Shown in pieces: positions 45,029-52,755 of a stretch of DNA of 64,000 bases. The stretch spans positions 1 to 64,000 of the forward strand of contig JAIORQ010000050.1 in the NCBI GenBank assembly GCA_021108035.1, given 5' to 3'. Both the position numbers and the translations under genes were made by a program. The notes under the pieces are model-generated. The model searched no databases. It saw nothing but the letters and a program-made list of their open reading frames with translations, and was not told the origin of the DNA. The stretch is from Bacteroidales bacterium (GTDB lineage Bacteria > Bacteroidota > Bacteroidia > Bacteroidales > JAADGE01). Position 1 is the first letter of the stretch; each line of letters opens with the position of its first letter.

Positions 45029-45883
45029 CTACTCAACAATAACTTTTATATTCATTTTAACATCTTTAACCGGGCGATCATTCGAATCCTTTATAACACC
45101 GGCTATTTTATCAATAACTTCTAATCCTTCAATTACTTCACCAAATACGGTATAATTGTTATCTAAGTGCGGTGTTCCTCCAATTTCATTATAAACTTTA
45201 CGTTTAAAATCCGGAATCTTTATTATTTTAAAATCCTTCTTCTCTTGAATATCTTCAACAAATTTATCTAAACCGTCTCTGTCATTTTGCTGTTGCAATT
45301 GTGTAACAATATCTTGCAATTCCGGATGAGAATTAATGTACGGTCCGATTGATTGTTGTATCTCTATATTATCCAACTCTTCATCAGTAAATTTTTTTCC
45401 TTGCACAATATAAAATTGAGACCCCGAAGATTCTTTTTGAGGATTAATTTGATCTCCTTCTCTCGCAGCGGCAATTACACCTTTTTTATGAAATAAAGAA
45501 TCATTAAATTCTGCAGGAATTTGATAGCCGGGTCCGCCGTCTCCCAACATTATACCGGAAGCAGCATTTTTTGAATCAGGATCACCGCCTTGTATCATAA
45601 ATTCATTAATTATTCTGTGAAATAACAGCTCGTTATAAAAGCCGTTTGCCGCAAGTTTAATAAAGTTTTCTTTATGCTTTGGAGTTTCATCGTAAAGTTT
45701 GATCTTCATATTTCCGAATTCTGTCTCAATCAATACAGTATTACTTTTAAGCATATCTTCATAATTTGCAGTTTGTTCTTCTGTTTGCCTGTTTTTTTTA
45801 TCTGTATCTTCTTCTGATTTACATGAAATCATAAAAATCGGTATTAAAAGAATAACTAAAGTTAAATGTGCTGTACTTTTCAT
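45029..45883 (-). CDS. Cyclophilin-type peptidyl-prolyl isomerase, lipoprotein
   Basis: This is a protein of about 284 residues that catalyses proline cis-trans isomerisation. The ATG at 45883 opens a lipoprotein signal (LLIPIFMISC-KSEED); a reading from 45937 adds 18 unlikely residues. The cyclophilin core shows FGNMKIKLYDETPKHKENF, NGFYNELLFHRIINEFMIQGGD and ESSGSQFYIVQG, with the catalytic Arg in FHRII. An insert of about 80 residues (DNIEIQQSIGPYINSHPELQDIV) interrupts the fold before the final YTVFGEVIEGLEVIDKI strand. The insert is common in Bacteroidota homologues. It should assist folding in the periplasm or at the outer membrane. Confidence 0.9.
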   Translation of the reverse strand: MKSTAHLTLVILLIPIFMISCKSEEDTDKKNRQTEEQTANYEDMLKSNTVLIETEFGNMKIKLYDETPKHKENFIKLAANGFYNELLFHRIINEFMIQGGDPDSKNAASGIMLGDGGPGYQIPAEFNDSLFHKKGVIAAAREGDQINPQKESSGSQFYIVQGKKFTDEELDNIEIQQSIGPYINSHPELQDIVTQLQQQNDRDGLDKFVEDIQEKKDFKIIKIPDFKRKVYNEIGGTPHLDNNYTVFGEVIEGLEVIDKIAGVIKDSNDRPVKDVKMNIKVIVE

Positions 45884-46052
45884 TGTTGGTTTGTTTAATA
45901 TTTGTAAATTGCAAAAATATAATTGTTTTTTAAACATTGATAATTTTGTTTAAATTTGATCTCAATACAATTAATAAAAGAGAATATCTTAAATAAAATA
46001 TGAAGTAATACATTAATTTTAATCTTATAATTAAACCTGTAAAACAAAAAAA

Positions 46053-47246
46053 ATGAAAAAGACAATCTTATTTATAAGTATACTGTTTATGGCTGAAATT
46101 ATTATTGCTCAAGACTTTTCAAAACAAGTCGATAATAATAATGAATTTTGTTTTGATTTTTATTCTTATTTAAATGTAAATAACGAAAATTTATTCATAT
46201 CTCCGTTCAGTGTTTCAACAGCATTGGCAATGACTTATGAAGGTGCAAAAGAAAAAACAAGAAAAGAGATGTCGGAAATAATGCATTTTCCTCTTGATAA
46301 TAAAATGATTAATAAAGATTTTCAAGATATTATTTCAAGAACTCAGCAATCAAAAGATACCAAGCATTATACATTTAATATTGCAAATTCAATTTGGGCA
46401 CAAAAAGACTTTGATTTCCTGCAATCATATTTTAATACTATAAAAACATATTATGATGCACCCATAGAATCAGTTGACTTTAAAGATGAGGGGAACAGAG
46501 AAAATACAAGAAAGAGAATCAACACTTGGACAGCAAAAAAAACCAATGATAAAATAAAAGATTTGTTGGATATAAGTGCATTAGATTATGATACAAAAAT
46601 GGTTTTGGTTAATGCTGTTTACTTTTTAGCACAATGGAATAAAACTTTTAATGAGAAAAACACAAAAAAAGATACATTTTATTCTGTTAACGGAAAAACC
46701 GAAAAAGACTTCATGCATTTATATTCGAGAATGAATTATGCAAAATCAGACAGTGTTCAGATTCTTGAAATACCGTACAAAGACAAAAAAGCCTCAATGA
46801 TTATTATATTACCTGACAGTTCGGATCAATTCGCAAACTTGCAAAAAACAATTAACTGTTCTTATTATAATGATTTGTTAAAAAAAGCGGAGTTTAAGAA
46901 TATCAGTTTAAGCCTTCCGAAGTTTAAGATTGAATATAAAGAAGATTTAGCAAAAATTTTATATGATGCAGGAATGAAAACAGCTTTTACAGACAAGGCT
47001 GATTTTTCAGGTATGGTTTGTATAGATAAAGAATCGGTTAAAATTGATAAAATAATTCATCAAACTTTTATAAATATTGATGAATCAGGAACTGAAGCCG
47101 CTGCAGCTACTGCTGTTGTTATGAAACGTGTTACATCAGTAAATCCGGATGATAAAATTGAATTTAAAGCTGACCACCCTTTTATTTTTTTAATAAAGGA
47201 AAATTCAACAAACAGTATTTTATTTATGGGGCATTTAATGAAGTAA
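46053..47246 (+). CDS. Exported serpin (serine/cysteine protease inhibitor)
   Basis: This is a 397-residue serpin with a signal peptide (MKKTILFISILFMAEIIIAQ). Core motifs are NLFISPFSVSTALAMTYEGA, MVLVNAVYFLAQWNKTF and KADHPFIFLIKENSTNSILFMG. The reactive-loop hinge GTEAAAATAVV has the small residues needed for loop insertion, so it should be an active suicide inhibitor. The expected scissile region reads VMKRVTS; counting from the hinge places P1 at or next to the KRV stretch, so trypsin-like or gingipain-like targets are plausible. It stands alone, far from the C25 protease at 26903-30538. The target is unknown. Confidence 0.92.
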   Translation: MKKTILFISILFMAEIIIAQDFSKQVDNNNEFCFDFYSYLNVNNENLFISPFSVSTALAMTYEGAKEKTRKEMSEIMHFPLDNKMINKDFQDIISRTQQSKDTKHYTFNIANSIWAQKDFDFLQSYFNTIKTYYDAPIESVDFKDEGNRENTRKRINTWTAKKTNDKIKDLLDISALDYDTKMVLVNAVYFLAQWNKTFNEKNTKKDTFYSVNGKTEKDFMHLYSRMNYAKSDSVQILEIPYKDKKASMIIILPDSSDQFANLQKTINCSYYNDLLKKAEFKNISLSLPKFKIEYKEDLAKILYDAGMKTAFTDKADFSGMVCIDKESVKIDKIIHQTFINIDESGTEAAAATAVVMKRVTSVNPDDKIEFKADHPFIFLIKENSTNSILFMGHLMK

Positions 47247-47271
47247 TTGTCAGATATTTTATAAGCAGAAT

Positions 47272-47308
47272 TTGAGAGGTCGGTTAATGTCGATCTCTCA
47301 ATTTTTTT
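47272..47308 (+). terminator. Terminator of the serpin gene, overlapping the rnpA 3' end
   Basis: TTGAGAGGTCG (47272-47282) pairs with CGATCTCTCAA (47291-47301) with one wobble, followed by seven T's on the plus strand. The right arm and T-run lie inside the last codons of rnpA on the other strand. Confidence 0.8.
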
Positions 47309-47670
47309 AACAATTCAATAACTTCCGAATCAATTGTTTTATATGTCGGGACGGATTTTGATTTGTAAATGAATATCACTTTAAACCAAATACTGTTTTT
47401 ATCGGAATAATCGTAAATGATTGATTTGTTTAATCTGTATGCTTCCTTTATTTGCCGCTTTATTTTGTTTCTTTTTACAGCCGACTTGAATTTTTTTTTT
47501 GGAACACTGACAGCAATTTGATTAATCTTTTGATCTGTATCTTTTGAGCATAAATAAACAAGAGAAATATTTTTTGTAAAAAGAAAAATCCCGTTATTAA
47601 AAATACGGGATATTTCTTTGTTACTCTTTATTCTTTCGTTTTTTAAAAACGAATATTTATGCTTTTTCAC
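47284..47670 (-). CDS. rnpA: Ribonuclease P protein component
   Basis: This 128-residue basic protein subunit of RNase P helps the catalytic RNA mature tRNA 5' ends. The family signature is present as SAVKRNKIKRQIKEAYR (about 67-83), with upstream RIKSNKEISRIFNNG. The start overlaps the hemD stop by four bases. The gene is not next to rpmH or yidC here; the DUF4271-hemD-rnpA order is a usual Bacteroidota arrangement. Confidence 0.92.
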   Translation of the reverse strand: MKKHKYSFLKNERIKSNKEISRIFNNGIFLFTKNISLVYLCSKDTDQKINQIAVSVPKKKFKSAVKRNKIKRQIKEAYRLNKSIIYDYSDKNSIWFKVIFIYKSKSVPTYKTIDSEVIELLKKLRDRH

Positions 47671-48407
47671 TTGTTATGTTCTTTTATAAACTTTTCAATA
47701 GCCATTGTCATTGAAGGAAATTCTTTTGTAGGAGCATTTATATCCAATCTCAAACCGGCTTTTTTCACTGCATTTGCAGTTGTTTTACCCAATGAAGCTA
47801 TGATTTTTCCGTTTTGCTTAAAATCAGGAAAATTATCAAATAATGAATTTATTCCTGCAGGGCTGAAAAAAACAATAATATCATAATAGATATTTTTAAG
47901 ATCTGAAAGATCTGCACTTACAGTTTCAAACATAATTGCTTTAGAGAAACTGAAATTTTCTTTTTTTAATTTTTTTGTAATTGTTGCCTTATGAACCTTT
48001 GCTACAGGAAGCAAGAACCTTTCATTCTTATGTTTCGCCATGATCTCAAGTAATTGATCAAAGGTCTTTTCAGAATAAAAAATTTTCCTTTTTCTGTATG
48101 TAATATATTTTTGGAGGTAATATGCAATTGTTTCAGTAACACAAAAAAATTTCATTGAAATCGGGATGGTTAATCTCATTTCTTCTGCTATTCTAAAATA
48201 ATTATCAACTGCAGTTTTACTGGTAATTATTACTGCAGAATGTTCAAGAATATTAACTTTTTGTGTTCTGAATACTCTTACATCATATCCGTTTACTTTA
48301 GTGAATGGCTTAAAATCAATATCAACTTTATATTTTTTTGCCAAATCAAAATAGGGGGATTTTTCATTTTGAGGTTTTGGTTGTGAAACTAAAATTTTTT
48401 TAATCAT
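47667..48407 (-). CDS. hemD: Uroporphyrinogen-III synthase
   Basis: This 246-residue cytoplasmic enzyme closes hydroxymethylbilane into uroporphyrinogen III in haem and corrinoid synthesis. Family members are poorly conserved. The supporting stretches are KILVSQPKP at the N-terminus, SAVIITSKTAVDNYF (about 77-91), DIIVFFSPAGINSLF and the final IASLGKTTANAVKKAGL. Position between DUF4271 and rnpA, with overlap onto rnpA, is the usual Bacteroidota context and strengthens the call. Other haem genes are not in the window. Confidence 0.85.
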   Translation of the reverse strand: MIKKILVSQPKPQNEKSPYFDLAKKYKVDIDFKPFTKVNGYDVRVFRTQKVNILEHSAVIITSKTAVDNYFRIAEEMRLTIPISMKFFCVTETIAYYLQKYITYRKRKIFYSEKTFDQLLEIMAKHKNERFLLPVAKVHKATITKKLKKENFSFSKAIMFETVSADLSDLKNIYYDIIVFFSPAGINSLFDNFPDFKQNGKIIASLGKTTANAVKKAGLRLDINAPTKEFPSMTMAIEKFIKEHNK

Positions 48408-48495
48408 AGAATAAAAATTTAAGTTATACCCAAATTGAGTGATTATCGAAGATCACTGTTGCTTATTTCAGGTAATAAATACAATCCTAAACTAC

Positions 48496-49140
48496 TTAAA
48501 AGAAAGTAAGTGTTTTTAATAAATAAATAATAGGTATTATTTCGACGCTGCAAAGGTATAAAAACATATAGAAAATATTTATCTGTTTGTTGAAATTTAT
48601 TTTTATTAATCTAATAATTCTTAATAAATAAATTACGATTAATGAAAAAAGTCCGATGTAAATGCTTGTAACAGGGATTTTAGAATAAATAATTAAAACA
48701 CAAACGGGAAATAAAATTAAACCTGCGGATTGATTTAAAAAACCAATATTATGATTGTATTCGGCACTAATATCTTGTTGCATAAATATAATTCCGATAA
48801 TTATATTAATTAATTTGTTCAATAAAACCAATAAAATCAGAAAAACAGATATAAGTATGAGAATTAATAACGGATTGTAATTTGAAAAATCAGGTAAATA
48901 ATATTTTATCAATTGAAAGGAAAAAATTGTAACAGAAATGAGAGACAAAGTTGATAATAAGAATGCTGATTTCTGTTTAATATTTTTATTCTCTTGATAT
49001 AATTTGTAAGAAGCTCCGTAATTTATTGAAGAAATCAGTACTTGCAATATATAATCTTTATAGTTATAGCGTACAAAAGCCAATAAAATCAGATTAATTA
49101 AAAGTGGTATAAAAAACCAATCATTTGAAAAGTTTTCCAT
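48496..49140 (-). CDS. DUF4271 membrane protein
   Basis: This 214-residue inner-membrane protein has six to seven hydrophobic helices and few polar stretches (LIKYYLPDFSNYN is one loop). Sequence and position immediately upstream of hemD match the DUF4271 family of Bacteroidota. No biochemical role is known to me. Its constant linkage to hemD and rnpA suggests a conserved cell function. It is transcribed divergently from the acyl-CoA dehydrogenase gene. Confidence 0.75.
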   Translation of the reverse strand: MENFSNDWFFIPLLINLILLAFVRYNYKDYILQVLISSINYGASYKLYQENKNIKQKSAFLLSTLSLISVTIFSFQLIKYYLPDFSNYNPLLILILISVFLILLVLLNKLINIIIGIIFMQQDISAEYNHNIGFLNQSAGLILFPVCVLIIYSKIPVTSIYIGLFSLIVIYLLRIIRLIKINFNKQINIFYMFLYLCSVEIIPIIYLLKTLTFF

Positions 49141-49228
49141 ATTATAAAATAATAAAAGATTAATGAGAGTGCAAAATTACTCATTTTTCTTTTTCTTTGT
49201 ATAAAATTAAAAGTTTAATAGATAAGAA

Positions 49229-50395
49229 ATGATACAAATATCGGATTATTTAAATCTTGATGACACACTAAGCGATGAACACAAACTGATTAGGGACTCG
49301 GTAAAAGATTGGGTTGACAGAGAAGTTATTCCAATTATTGATGATGCAAATCATAAGCATAAATCGCCCGATTATTTGATTAAACAAATGGGCGAACTTG
49401 GAGCATTCGGTTCATTTATTCCTGAAAAGTACGGAGGATTCGGGCTGGATCAAATTGCTTACGGATTAATCATGCAAGAATTAGAACGCGGTGATACCTC
49501 CATACGTTCAACAGCATCAGTACAAACATCTTTAGTGATGTATCCAATCCTTGAATTCGGAACTGAAAAACAAAAAGAAAAATATTTGCCAAAACTTGCA
49601 ACTGGTGAGTTTGTAGGAGCATTCGGACTTACAGAGCCTAATCACGGGTCTGATCCCGGAAATATGGAAACAAAATTTTCGGAAAAAGATGATCACTATT
49701 TATTAAACGGTGCAAAAATGTGGATTACTAATGCTTCTATTTGTGATGTTGCTGTGGTTTGGGCTAAAGACGAGCAGGGGAAAGTCAAAGGATTGATTGT
49801 TGAAAAAGGTTTTAAGGGATTTACAACACCTGAAACACATAAAAAATGGTCATTGAGAGCATCTTCAACAGGAGAATTAGTTTTTGATAACGTAAAAGTA
49901 CCGAAAGAAAATTTATTGCCTAATATTTCCGGATTAAAAGGACCTATGATGTGTTTAAATTCTGCGCGATACGGAATTGCATGGGGTGTGTTGGGAGCAG
50001 GCTTTGATTGTTTTAATACGGCTTTACAATATTCTTTGGAAAGAAACCAATTCAGAAAACCCATTGCAAGTTTTCAATTAACTCAAAAAAAGTTGGCAGA
50101 AATGCTGACAGAACTAACAGCCGGACAATTGATGATACACAGAGTCGGGCAACTGAAAAATGAAGATAAGGCAACACCGGCACAAATATCAATGGTAAAA
50201 CGCAATAATGTTAATACAGCACTGAAAGTTGCAAGAGAATCAAGACAAGTATTAGGAGCTATGGGTATTACAGGAGAATATCCGATTATGCGACATATGA
50301 TGAATTTGGAATCTGTAATTACATATGAAGGAACACATGATATTCATTTATTGATAACAGGGCTTGATATTACGGGGATAGCTGCATTTAAATAA
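49229..50395 (+). CDS. Acyl-CoA dehydrogenase, glutaryl-CoA dehydrogenase-like
   Basis: This 388-residue flavoenzyme oxidises an acyl-CoA at the alpha-beta bond. FAD and substrate motifs are AFGLTEPNHGSDPGNMET (about 132-149) and MWITNASICDVAVVWAK. The C-terminal ITYEGTHDIHLLITGLDITG contains the catalytic Glu in the position used by glutaryl-CoA dehydrogenase (YEGTHDIH). It is therefore nearest to the glutaryl-CoA branch, used in lysine or tryptophan breakdown, although related short-chain enzymes share the motif. No electron-transfer flavoprotein genes are adjacent. Confidence 0.9.
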   Translation: MIQISDYLNLDDTLSDEHKLIRDSVKDWVDREVIPIIDDANHKHKSPDYLIKQMGELGAFGSFIPEKYGGFGLDQIAYGLIMQELERGDTSIRSTASVQTSLVMYPILEFGTEKQKEKYLPKLATGEFVGAFGLTEPNHGSDPGNMETKFSEKDDHYLLNGAKMWITNASICDVAVVWAKDEQGKVKGLIVEKGFKGFTTPETHKKWSLRASSTGELVFDNVKVPKENLLPNISGLKGPMMCLNSARYGIAWGVLGAGFDCFNTALQYSLERNQFRKPIASFQLTQKKLAEMLTELTAGQLMIHRVGQLKNEDKATPAQISMVKRNNVNTALKVARESRQVLGAMGITGEYPIMRHMMNLESVITYEGTHDIHLLITGLDITGIAAFK

Positions 50396-50426
50396 AAGTA
50401 TTACATTTGAAAATAAAAAATAAGTT

Positions 50427-52103
50427 ATGAATAAACACAAAAGAAAAAACAGAATTTTCATATTATCTGTAATTGTAATTCTTTCTGTATCTCTAATCAG
50501 CTTTAAAATTCTTGATGACGGAGATGATTTTGAGATAGCAAAAAGTTTTGATATTTTTCATAATGCGGTTCGTGAAATACGATTGTTCTATGTTGATGAT
50601 ACTGATATCAGTAAGTTGATAAATGACGGAACACAAGAATTTCTTAAAAAATTGGATCCGTACACTGTTTATTATCCTGAGTCAAAAATTGAGGACTTCA
50701 CTTTTATGACAACAGGTGCATACGGCGGAATCGGTGCTATGATAAGTGAAAGAGGCAACACTTTATTGATAACTGATGTTTATAAAGGTTCTCCGGCAGA
50801 TATATCTTTTTTGAAGACAGGAGATGTGATAACAGAAATAAATAATATTATAATAAATAAAAATAACATTTCTGAAGTAAGAGAAATGTTGAAAGGAGAA
50901 CCCGGCAGTGAGATTTCTCTGACTATTAAACGTTATGGTTATGAAAGTCCGATTAAAAAGATAATTAAGCGAGAAAAAATTGAATTTGCTAATATACCTT
51001 TTGCCGATGTTACAGATAAAAATATTGCTTATATTAAATTAAATCAGTTTAAGCAAAAAGCAGCAAGTGATTTTAAAAATAAGCTGTCGGAATTAATTGA
51101 AAAAAATGATATAAAAGGTCTTATAATTGACCTTAGAGGAAATCCGGGAGGTTTGTTAAGTGAAGCTGTTAATATTGTAAGCTTATTTGTAAAAAAAGGA
51201 AGTGAAATTGTTTCTACAAAAGGCAGAATTAAGGATTGGAATCATGTGTATAAAGCTGTGAGAGATCCGATTTATCCAAATCTCCCGATTGTGGTATTAA
51301 TGAACAGCGGTTCTGCATCAGCATCGGAAATTGTTGCAGGAGCTATGCAAGATTTGGACAGAGGCATAATTATCGGACAAGGTTCATACGGAAAGGGTTT
51401 GGTGCAAATTACCCGTAAAATGAACTACAATACAAGAATAAAGTTAACAACTGCAAAATACTACATACCAAGCGGTCGCTGTATTCAAGCCATTGATTAT
51501 TCTACACAAAATCCTGACGGCAGCGTTGGATATATTCCGGATTCTTTAATATCAAAATTTAAAACTTTAAACGGCAGAACTGTTCGAGACGGAGGAGGTA
51601 TAAAACCTGATATACGAATTGAATTTGATTCAGTAAGTAATTTTACAAAAGAATTATTGATAAATAATGTAATTTTTGATTTCGTAACAAAATATTATTA
51701 TGAAAATAAAAAGATTGCTTCAGCCGATATTTTTGAAATAAATGATGATCTTTATCTGCAATTTTCAGAATATGTACTTAACAGTACAATTGAATTTAAA
51801 TCAAAATGCAATTCAAAAATTGATGATCTTCTGCTTACTGCAAAAGATGAAAAATATAATGAAGAAATTTTGCAAAAGATTGAAAATTTAAAATCAGACT
51901 TACTTATTGATAAAAAAAAGGCACTTGAGCTATATAAAGATCAAATAATATCAATTCTGGATATGAGCATTGTAAGCCGATATTATTATGAAGAAGGGAA
52001 AATTATTTCTTACATGAAATATGATGATGAATTAAAAGAGGCAATTTTAATTTTAAAAGATACGGATAGATACAATTCAATTTTGTCATCTATTAATGAT
52101 TAA
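50427..52103 (+). CDS. S41 C-terminal processing peptidase (CtpA-like)
   Basis: This 558-residue periplasmic serine peptidase is anchored by one N-terminal helix (about 10-27). It has a PDZ domain (about 88-170, GAYGGIGAMISERG and VYKGSPADISFLKTGDVI) and an S41 domain (about 190-390) with the catalytic Ser region MNSGSASASEIVAGAM and Lys in GSYGKGLVQ. A helical C-terminal extension of about 150 residues is rich in Lys and Glu. It degrades or trims proteins with particular C-termini. It lies 31 bases after the acyl-CoA dehydrogenase gene, possibly transcribed with it. Confidence 0.92.
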   Translation: MNKHKRKNRIFILSVIVILSVSLISFKILDDGDDFEIAKSFDIFHNAVREIRLFYVDDTDISKLINDGTQEFLKKLDPYTVYYPESKIEDFTFMTTGAYGGIGAMISERGNTLLITDVYKGSPADISFLKTGDVITEINNIIINKNNISEVREMLKGEPGSEISLTIKRYGYESPIKKIIKREKIEFANIPFADVTDKNIAYIKLNQFKQKAASDFKNKLSELIEKNDIKGLIIDLRGNPGGLLSEAVNIVSLFVKKGSEIVSTKGRIKDWNHVYKAVRDPIYPNLPIVVLMNSGSASASEIVAGAMQDLDRGIIIGQGSYGKGLVQITRKMNYNTRIKLTTAKYYIPSGRCIQAIDYSTQNPDGSVGYIPDSLISKFKTLNGRTVRDGGGIKPDIRIEFDSVSNFTKELLINNVIFDFVTKYYYENKKIASADIFEINDDLYLQFSEYVLNSTIEFKSKCNSKIDDLLLTAKDEKYNEEILQKIENLKSDLLIDKKKALELYKDQIISILDMSIVSRYYYEEGKIISYMKYDDELKEAILILKDTDRYNSILSSIND

Positions 52104-52205
52104 ATTAAGCAATAATTAGAAAAAAGTAATTTAAATTTGACTTTCTGGAATAATATTTGTATTTTTACAAAAAAGTTTTCTATTTTTGTCTGAAAATTAT
52201 TTTAT

Positions 52206-52601
52206 ATGTTTCCGGAAAAAATAGAAATTTCAGGGAATCAAGATACACCGGAAGTAATTTTTGAATTAGAAAACAAATTATTTCAAATATCCGGAAGGTC
52301 TTTTCCTGCTAATGCTGACAGATTCTATCAACCGTTGATAAAATGGTTGGATGACTATAAAAAAAGCGGACCGGAAGGTACAACTGTTTTTAATGTTAAA
52401 ATGGAATATTTTAACACAGCATCAGCAAAAATGATATTGGATATTTTTTTTAAACTTGAAGATATTTTTGAAGAAGGCAATGACGTTAAAATTAAGTGGC
52501 ATTTTTTAGAGGAAGATGACGATATGCTTGAAGCAGGTGAAGAGTTTAATGAAATAGTAGAACTTGAATTTGAGTTTATTGAATATCCCGATTTTTTATA
52601 A
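52206..52601 (+). CDS. SiaC-family (DUF1987) regulatory phosphoprotein
   Basis: This 131-residue cytoplasmic acidic protein is of the SiaC/DUF1987 type. SiaC proteins are phosphorylated on a conserved Thr or Ser by SiaB-type kinases and control diguanylate cyclase or anti-sigma pathways. Here the likely site is in MEYFNTASAKMIL (about residue 68). The N-terminus (EISGNQDTPEVIFE) and the GRSFPANADRFYQPLIKWL segment fit the family. No SiaA or SiaB partner gene is near, so its pathway partner is unknown. Confidence 0.8.
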   Translation: MFPEKIEISGNQDTPEVIFELENKLFQISGRSFPANADRFYQPLIKWLDDYKKSGPEGTTVFNVKMEYFNTASAKMILDIFFKLEDIFEEGNDVKIKWHFLEEDDDMLEAGEEFNEIVELEFEFIEYPDFL

Positions 52602-52755
52602 AGATAAATAATTTTTTCCTTGTACGTTTGATTTTGAGTAAATGGTCCGTTATGCAAAGCATTTCGGGCCATACTCTTTTACGGGATATATTTTTTTGCT
52701 TTTTCCGATTGTTCCGGCAACTTCCTCAAAAATATCAAGTTTCTAATTTCAAACA

